The notes beneath the pieces were generated by a model. The model was given only the letters and a program-made list of their open reading frames with translations. It was not told the origin of the DNA and searched no databases. The position numbers and the translations under genes were made by a program. Positions 5,094 to 9,259 of a stretch of DNA of 9,259 nt are shown here, piece after piece (position 1 is the first letter of the stretch; each line of letters opens with the position of its first letter). The stretch is taken from contig JAGXLP010000043.1 of the NCBI GenBank assembly GCA_018334615.1, positions 1 through 9,259 of the forward strand, in the 5' to 3' direction. The stretch comes from Candidatus Bipolaricaulota bacterium (GTDB lineage Bacteria; Bipolaricaulota; Bipolaricaulia; M55B111).

Positions 5094-7135
5094 TGACGGA
5101 ACCGGTGCTCGAAATTGAAGATTTAGAGGTAATTTATAGGACGGACCGGGCGGACGTTAAAGCAATCAACAAAGTGTCTATGGAGGTTGCCCCGGGAGAA
5201 GTGAGGGGGGTGGTGGGCGAATCCGGCTGTGGCAAGAGCACTCTGGCGTTTGCCGTCATGAAGTATCTGGACAGGAACGGAGAAATCACGGGCGGTCGAA
5301 TCCTGTTTAACGGGGAGGACCTTAAAGAGAAGTCCGACTCGGAAATGGAAGATATATGGGGAAAGCATATGGGGATGATTTATCAGGACCCCACGGCTTC
5401 TCTAAACCCTTCTCTGCCGGTAGGGGAACAGATTGCGGAAGTGGCTACTGCCCATGGATTAGCTTCTCGCAAGGGAGCCATGGAGGAGGCAATCGCTCTT
5501 TTGGACCGTGTGCATATACGCGACCCCGAAGAAATAATAAACCGATATCCCCACGAGTTATCGGGGGGAATGAGGCAACGGATAGGAATTGCTGCCGGTT
5601 TGATGGGGAAGCCGGAGTTGTTAATCCTGGATGAACCGACGACGAACCTGGACGTGACTACCGAAGCCAGAATACTGGACATAATCGAGGAGCTGAAGGA
5701 AGATCTCAATTCCGCTTTCCTTTACATTACCCACGACCTGGGCGTAATAGCCCGGATAGGTGACGGAATAGAAGTGATGTATGCCGGACAAGTAGTGGAG
5801 GAATCGGAGATAGGAGATTTATTTGAAGAACCGTTTCATCCCTACACCAAATTACTTCTCAGGTCGGTGCCCGATCCGGAGGGAAAAAAGGGATCCCTGC
5901 AGGACATACCCGGATCGATGGTCGATCTCACGGATCTTCCCGATGGCTGTAAGTTCAACACCAGGTGTCCTTTCAGGCAAGATCGGTGTTTCGAAGCGGA
6001 ACCACCCCTGGAAGAAAAGAGAGGAAGTCACAGTGCTAAGTGTTTCTACGCCCCGATAGAAGGAGCGGAAGAGACGGAATCGGAAGGGATAAGGGCTCAG
6101 CCCCTCTGGGAAGGTCCTCCTGAACTACAGGGAGAGGGTGCGATACTCGAAGTTCGAGAGCTGAAGAAATATTTTGGAGGAGGGGGCAGCTGGTTGCCGG
6201 GAACCAATGAACAACCGGTTAGAGCCGTAGACGACGTAGACCTCACCCTGGAACGGGGAGAAACGGTCGGAGTTGTCGGGGAGTCCGGTTGTGGGAAGAC
6301 CACGCTGGCCCGGACGATTATCGGGCTTACTGAGGCCACTGAGGGGACAATTGATTTTGCTGGAGAAGACATCACTGTGGATGTCTCCCGGAGGTCGAAG
6401 GAAACTTTAAAGAGAATACAGATCGTTTTTCAGGACCCGAGGTCGACGTTGAATCCGAAGAAAACGGTCGGTCAGGCAATTGCCAGGCCGTTAATCATGC
6501 ACGGGGACTTTCCCCGAGGCGAGATTCCCGAGACCACCGCCGACCTGTTATCTGCGGTGGGGTTGGATCCCAAATTAGCCGAGAGATATCCCGATCAGCT
6601 GTCGGGAGGACAGAAACAGCGGGTCGCAACCGCCCGGGCCTTTGCGACCAACCCGGCCCTAATACTGCATGACGAACCTACCTCGAGCCTTGACGTGTCA
6701 GTTCAGGCCACTATACTCAATCTCCTCCTCGATCTTCAGGAAGGTTCGGGAACAAGTTACCTCTTTATATCCCACGACCTTAACGTGGTCCGCCACATAA
6801 GCGATTACATCGCGGTTATGTATCTTGGTCACGTCGTTGAGTTCGGCTCAACGGAAGAGGTATTTTCTCCTCCGTATCACCCATATACGGAGGCGCTGCT
6901 TTCGGCAATTCCGGTGCCCGATCCAGATCTTCGGAGGAAGCGAATCAGGCTAACGGGTTCAGTGCCTTCTGCAGTAAATCCCCCGAGTGGTTGCGTGTTT
7001 CACACCAGGTGTCCCAGAAAAGTTGGAGAAGAATGCGAACGAAAACCCATACCTGATAGAGAAAGTGGGAGTCACGTAATTCGGTGCGTTATTTCCGAAG
7101 AAGAACTGATAAAAGTGGAGCCGGTACTGTCTTGA
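5093..7135 (+). CDS. Fused double ABC ATPase (DppD-DppF) of the peptide-type importer
   Basis: Powers the importer; both ATPase subunits are fused in one 680-residue chain. Half 1: Walker A GESGCGKST (42-50), Q-loop YQDP (97-100), signature LSGGMRQR (156-163), Walker B LLILDEP (176-182), His214. Half 2: Walker A GESGCGKTT (396-404), Q-loop FQDP (446-449), signature LSGGQKQR (503-510), Walker B with DEPTSSLD (527-534), His561. All catalytic motifs are intact in both halves. Each half ends in the oligopeptide/dipeptide C-terminal domain with four cysteines: 286, 292, 299, 317 and 634, 640, 648, 665. In mycobacterial OppD, as I recall, the matching cysteines hold an iron-sulfur cluster, so two clusters are possible here (inference). 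A linker at about 320-350 is rich in Glu and Gly. The start has GGAGGTGG six bases upstream and overlaps the permease stop by one base. Confidence 0.95.
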   Translation: MTEPVLEIEDLEVIYRTDRADVKAINKVSMEVAPGEVRGVVGESGCGKSTLAFAVMKYLDRNGEITGGRILFNGEDLKEKSDSEMEDIWGKHMGMIYQDPTASLNPSLPVGEQIAEVATAHGLASRKGAMEEAIALLDRVHIRDPEEIINRYPHELSGGMRQRIGIAAGLMGKPELLILDEPTTNLDVTTEARILDIIEELKEDLNSAFLYITHDLGVIARIGDGIEVMYAGQVVEESEIGDLFEEPFHPYTKLLLRSVPDPEGKKGSLQDIPGSMVDLTDLPDGCKFNTRCPFRQDRCFEAEPPLEEKRGSHSAKCFYAPIEGAEETESEGIRAQPLWEGPPELQGEGAILEVRELKKYFGGGGSWLPGTNEQPVRAVDDVDLTLERGETVGVVGESGCGKTTLARTIIGLTEATEGTIDFAGEDITVDVSRRSKETLKRIQIVFQDPRSTLNPKKTVGQAIARPLIMHGDFPRGEIPETTADLLSAVGLDPKLAERYPDQLSGGQKQRVATARAFATNPALILHDEPTSSLDVSVQATILNLLLDLQEGSGTSYLFISHDLNVVRHISDYIAVMYLGHVVEFGSTEEVFSPPYHPYTEALLSAIPVPDPDLRRKRIRLTGSVPSAVNPPSGCVFHTRCPRKVGEECERKPIPDRESGSHVIRCVISEEELIKVEPVLS

Positions 7136-7229
7136 AAACAATTCGCACAGGAGGTGGTTGGTGGGTTAAATGCTTTTTAATAATTGAAGTTAGTTTAACA
7201 CCGAAAACCTTAGCTTAAAGGGAGGTAAT

Positions 7230-8765
7230 ATGAGCGAAAAGCGAAAAGTATCGAGAAGAGACTTCATAAAAGGTGTAGCTATTACCGGGGCGGCTGTATC
7301 TCTTCCCGGGTTAGCATCTTTTTCTAGTAGAGCTAACGATAGGAAGGTAGTGAAGGTCGGCATAAGGTCCCCGGGCAACCTGACTCCGGGTTTAATGCAG
7401 ACGAGTCCTGCTCAGGTGATAACCGGGGCTTACGGTGATTATCTATTTAGACTGAGAGGTTCGGAGAGTGAAAGAACCCCGTCGTTAATTGAGAACTTCA
7501 GCTCGAACCAGGACAAGAGCGAATGGACGTTTAAGTTAAGGGAGGGAGTCAAGTTTCACCACGGAACCGAGCTTACCTCCACTGACTTAAAATTTACCGT
7601 GGAAAGACTTATGGATCCGGATTTTGGTTCTCCCGCAAAGCTACTTTTCGACAACGTGGATAAAATCGTGGAAGAAGACAAGTATACAGCCAGGTTTCAC
7701 CTCAAGAGTTCCGATCCTGATTTCAGCCTGAACTTCTTCAATTACAACACGCCGGTAGTTGCTCACGACTTCGACTACGAGAAGTACGGAAACACTAAGC
7801 CTTCGGGGACGGGAGCCTATAAGATTGAGGATTATCAGCAGGGAGAGAAGTTGGTCATGGTGAAAAATCCCGATTACTTCCTCCCTGACGTTCCATACAT
7901 TGACGAACTTCAGTTTATAATAGTGCCGGAAGATTCGACGAAGAAGCTTGTGCTTCAGGCCGGCGACGTGGATATATTGACAAATATAAGTTTCACCACA
8001 TTCACCCAGCTCAAAGAACAGGCTGGGATTCGCGGTGAATATGCTCTTGGTGGCTTCCAGGCACCAATAAGTATGAGAACGGACCGGCCTCCTTTTGACG
8101 ACAATAGAGTTCGGCTCGCGGTAAAATACGCTGGAGATAGACGGTTTATGCTGGAGTCCGTGCTGTCGGGATTTGGCGATCTCGGTCACGATCACCCGAT
8201 CGCTCCATCTTATAACTGGTACACGGATCTTGGCACGAGAGAGCAGAGCATCGAGAAAGCAAAATCGCTTCTCGCCGAAGCGGGTCATGGTGGCGGGCTC
8301 GATGTAAAACTCCATTATCCGACAAACATATTTCCCTGCGCGGATACGGCACTAAATTTTCAGCAGGCAGTAAGGCCAGCGGGAATAAATCTCAAGCTGG
8401 AAGGGACCAAGTCAGGAGTGTACTTCTCCAAGTACTGGCTTGAAGCGAACATGACGGTAACCCAGTGGGGACACAGGGAGAACGTCCTTGGGTTTTTGAA
8501 TCAGGCTTACAAAACTGGCGCCAAGTGGAACGAAGGTCACTATAGCAACAAAGAGCTCGATAAACGTATCGAGCAAGCTGCGTCGGAAATCAAGCCCGAA
8601 GTAAGGCAGAAGCACTTTACTGAAATCCAGAGGATTCTTCGAGAAGAAGGTCCGGCTGTTATTCCTTTCCATCAGGGAATATTTGGAGCAGTTGCGGACG
8701 AAATAAAAGATTACACGGAAGTGAGGAACGGAACCCACGAATTGAGGTTCGTCAAAAAGACCTAA
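7230..8765 (+). CDS. Tat-exported solute-binding protein of the peptide-type importer (SBP_bac_5 family)
   Basis: Captures the substrate outside the membrane and delivers it to the two permeases; 511 residues, typical of the DppA/OppA family. The N-terminus carries a twin-arginine signal, SRRDFIKG (residues 8-15), a hydrophobic stretch (15-30) and a probable cleavage site around SRA-ND (33-37). There is no lipobox; the only cysteine is Cys370. Family motifs include TPSLIENFS (83-91), WTFKLREGVKFHHGTELTSTD (99-119, the classic SBP_bac_5 signature), GTGAYKIEDYQQGEKLVMVKNP (193-214) and the C-terminal PAVIPFHQG (475-483). The ATG has GGGAGGT (7220-7226) at good spacing. It follows the ATPase gene by 94 bases with no terminator between, and an intrinsic terminator follows it. 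Binding specificity cannot be read from sequence; many family members bind non-peptides. Confidence 0.93.
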   Translation: MSEKRKVSRRDFIKGVAITGAAVSLPGLASFSSRANDRKVVKVGIRSPGNLTPGLMQTSPAQVITGAYGDYLFRLRGSESERTPSLIENFSSNQDKSEWTFKLREGVKFHHGTELTSTDLKFTVERLMDPDFGSPAKLLFDNVDKIVEEDKYTARFHLKSSDPDFSLNFFNYNTPVVAHDFDYEKYGNTKPSGTGAYKIEDYQQGEKLVMVKNPDYFLPDVPYIDELQFIIVPEDSTKKLVLQAGDVDILTNISFTTFTQLKEQAGIRGEYALGGFQAPISMRTDRPPFDDNRVRLAVKYAGDRRFMLESVLSGFGDLGHDHPIAPSYNWYTDLGTREQSIEKAKSLLAEAGHGGGLDVKLHYPTNIFPCADTALNFQQAVRPAGINLKLEGTKSGVYFSKYWLEANMTVTQWGHRENVLGFLNQAYKTGAKWNEGHYSNKELDKRIEQAASEIKPEVRQKHFTEIQRILREEGPAVIPFHQGIFGAVADEIKDYTEVRNGTHELRFVKKT

Positions 8766-8780
8766 ATGAATTCGACGATT

Positions 8781-8818
8781 AGGAGGGGGCATGGGTTGTT
8801 TGTCCCCTCCTTATTTTA
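8781..8818 (+). terminator. Intrinsic terminator after the solute-binding protein gene
   Basis: AGGAGGGGGCA (8781-8791) pairs with TGTCCCCTCCT (8801-8811) in an 11-bp GC-rich stem with one G-U wobble and a 9-base loop, followed by TATTTTA (8812-8818). It lies 15 bases past the binding-protein stop and only three bases before the ribosome site of the next gene. The right arm CCTCC (8806-8810) could instead pair with GGAGG (8822-8826) in that ribosome site, giving an alternative fold. It probably ends or reduces transcription of the importer operon. Confidence 0.8.
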
Positions 8819-8856
8819 ACCGGAGGAGGTTTTATTGGACTACACAGGTGAACTAG
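8791..8856 (+). CDS. 21-codon frame inside the terminator, overlapping the oxidoreductase start
   Basis: ATG at 8791 is preceded by AGGAGG (8781-8786) at normal spacing and opens a 21-residue frame ending at TAG 8856, 22 bases past the next gene's TTG start and in a different frame. Ribosomes on it would melt the terminator stem and arrive near the oxidoreductase start, so it could be a regulatory leader. Its ribosome site is also the left arm of the terminator, so the match may be a by-product of the GGAGG/CCTCC stem. No family resemblance. Confidence 0.22.
   Translation: MGCLSPPYFNRRRFYWTTQVN
8822..8830 (+). promoter_or_regulatory. Ribosome binding site that fixes the TTG start of the oxidoreductase
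   Basis: GGAGGAGGT is a strong anti-16S match four bases upstream of TTG 8835. No ATG or GTG in this frame fits the family's N-terminus, so this site decides the start. Confidence 0.7.
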
Positions 8857-9259
8857 TAGAAATCGACCTCGATAAAGGGGAAATTGAAAGAAATCGCCCG
8901 GACGACGCCGCGGTGCGCGACTTCCTCGGGGGTCGGGGGATCAACGCACATTACTTGTTAAAATATCTGGAAGAAGGAATAGACGCCCTGGCTCCCGAAA
9001 ACTTAATAGCGTTCTCTCCGGGTCTGCTCACGGGAAGCGACGTTTATTCCTCGTCTAGACTTCATGTTGGGTCCCTTTCCCCGTTGACCGGGTTTCTTGG
9101 TAGTTCCAACGTGGGAGGGCAGCTTGGAGCTTACATGAAACAAAACGGTATATTCTCGCTTCTCGTTAAGGGGAAGGCCGATAAACCCGTATACATATGG
9201 ATCGATCGGGGCGAGGTCGAACTCAGGGACGCCGAGGATATATGGGGTGTCAATACGGA
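8835..9259 (+). CDS. Aldehyde:ferredoxin oxidoreductase family protein, N-terminal 141 residues (cut by window edge)
   Basis: Family members oxidise aldehydes to carboxylic acids with ferredoxin as acceptor, using a tungsten- or molybdenum-pterin and a [4Fe-4S] cluster in the cytoplasm. The visible part is the N-terminal cofactor domain: YTGELVEIDLDKGEIE (3-18), FLGGRGINAHYLL (30-42), LAPENLIAFSPGLLTG (52-67), SRLHVGSLSPLTGFLG (74-89), SSNVGGQLGAYMKQNG (90-105) and VKGKADKPVYIWI (111-123). These line up from memory with Pyrococcus furiosus AOR, for example its GSRGLAIYLL, SPLTGF and EGKAEKPVYIYI segments. The cluster-binding cysteines lie further along, outside the window. The start is TTG at 8835 with a strong ribosome site. 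Placement behind a terminator suggests it is not simply co-expressed with the importer. The substrate is unknown. Confidence 0.92.
   Translation, partial: MDYTGELVEIDLDKGEIERNRPDDAAVRDFLGGRGINAHYLLKYLEEGIDALAPENLIAFSPGLLTGSDVYSSSRLHVGSLSPLTGFLGSSNVGGQLGAYMKQNGIFSLLVKGKADKPVYIWIDRGEVELRDAEDIWGVNT

Noticed and set aside
7136..7229. Promoter or terminator between the ATPase and the solute-binding protein
   Set aside because: TTGGTG at 7158-7163 has only a poor -10 at proper spacing, and no GC-rich stem with a T-run is present; an AGGAGGT at 7150-7155 leads to no meaningful frame.
7641..8315. 224-codon minus-strand frame inside the solute-binding protein gene
   Set aside because: It is a shadow of a well-supported gene; the sense product carries full family motifs while this frame looks like arbitrary antisense translation.

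Overview
This window looks like chromosomal DNA of an anaerobic bacterium. The anaerobe reading rests on two gene families: a trimethylamine-methyltransferase-type (MttB/COG5598) protein that needs a corrinoid partner, and the start of an aldehyde:ferredoxin oxidoreductase, a tungsten/iron-sulfur enzyme family that is oxygen sensitive. Strong AGGAGG-type ribosome sites stand before most genes, and starts include ATG, GTG and TTG. That would suit a Bacillota-like organism, but the solute-binding protein carries a twin-arginine signal and no lipobox, which fits a cell with an outer membrane better. I cannot name the taxon. No rRNA, tRNA, CRISPR array or intact mobile element is visible.

Layout. 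On the minus strand at the left lie the first 62 codons of a secreted protein (1-187, cut by the window edge) and a secreted, one-cysteine peptide methionine sulfoxide reductase A (489-1256). The control region of the first gene has a good -10 box flanked by two copies of a TCCA-N-TGGA palindrome. A 442-base divergent intergenic region (1257-1698) follows, with a possible forward promoter, a hairpin and a 15-codon reading frame. From 1699 everything is on the plus strand: the methyltransferase (1699-3102), two peptide-type ABC permeases (3259-4218, 4218-5093), a fused double ATPase (5093-7135), a Tat-exported solute-binding protein (7230-8765), an intrinsic terminator (8781-8818) and the start of an aldehyde:ferredoxin oxidoreductase that begins with TTG (8835 to the edge).

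How the genes may work together. The two permeases and the ATPase are joined by 1-base TAATG overlaps, and the binding protein follows 94 bases later, so these four genes form a complete Dpp/Opp-type importer. Its position directly behind a non-pyrrolysine MttB homologue suggests (inference) that it imports an N-methylated compound, perhaps a quaternary amine or betaine-like molecule, which the methyltransferase demethylates to a corrinoid protein encoded elsewhere. The oxidoreductase lies behind a terminator whose loop holds a short reading frame overlapping the TTG start, so its expression may be attenuated relative to the importer. The most interesting points are the methyltransferase-importer-oxidoreductase grouping, the terminator/small-ORF/TTG arrangement and the paired operator-like palindromes.
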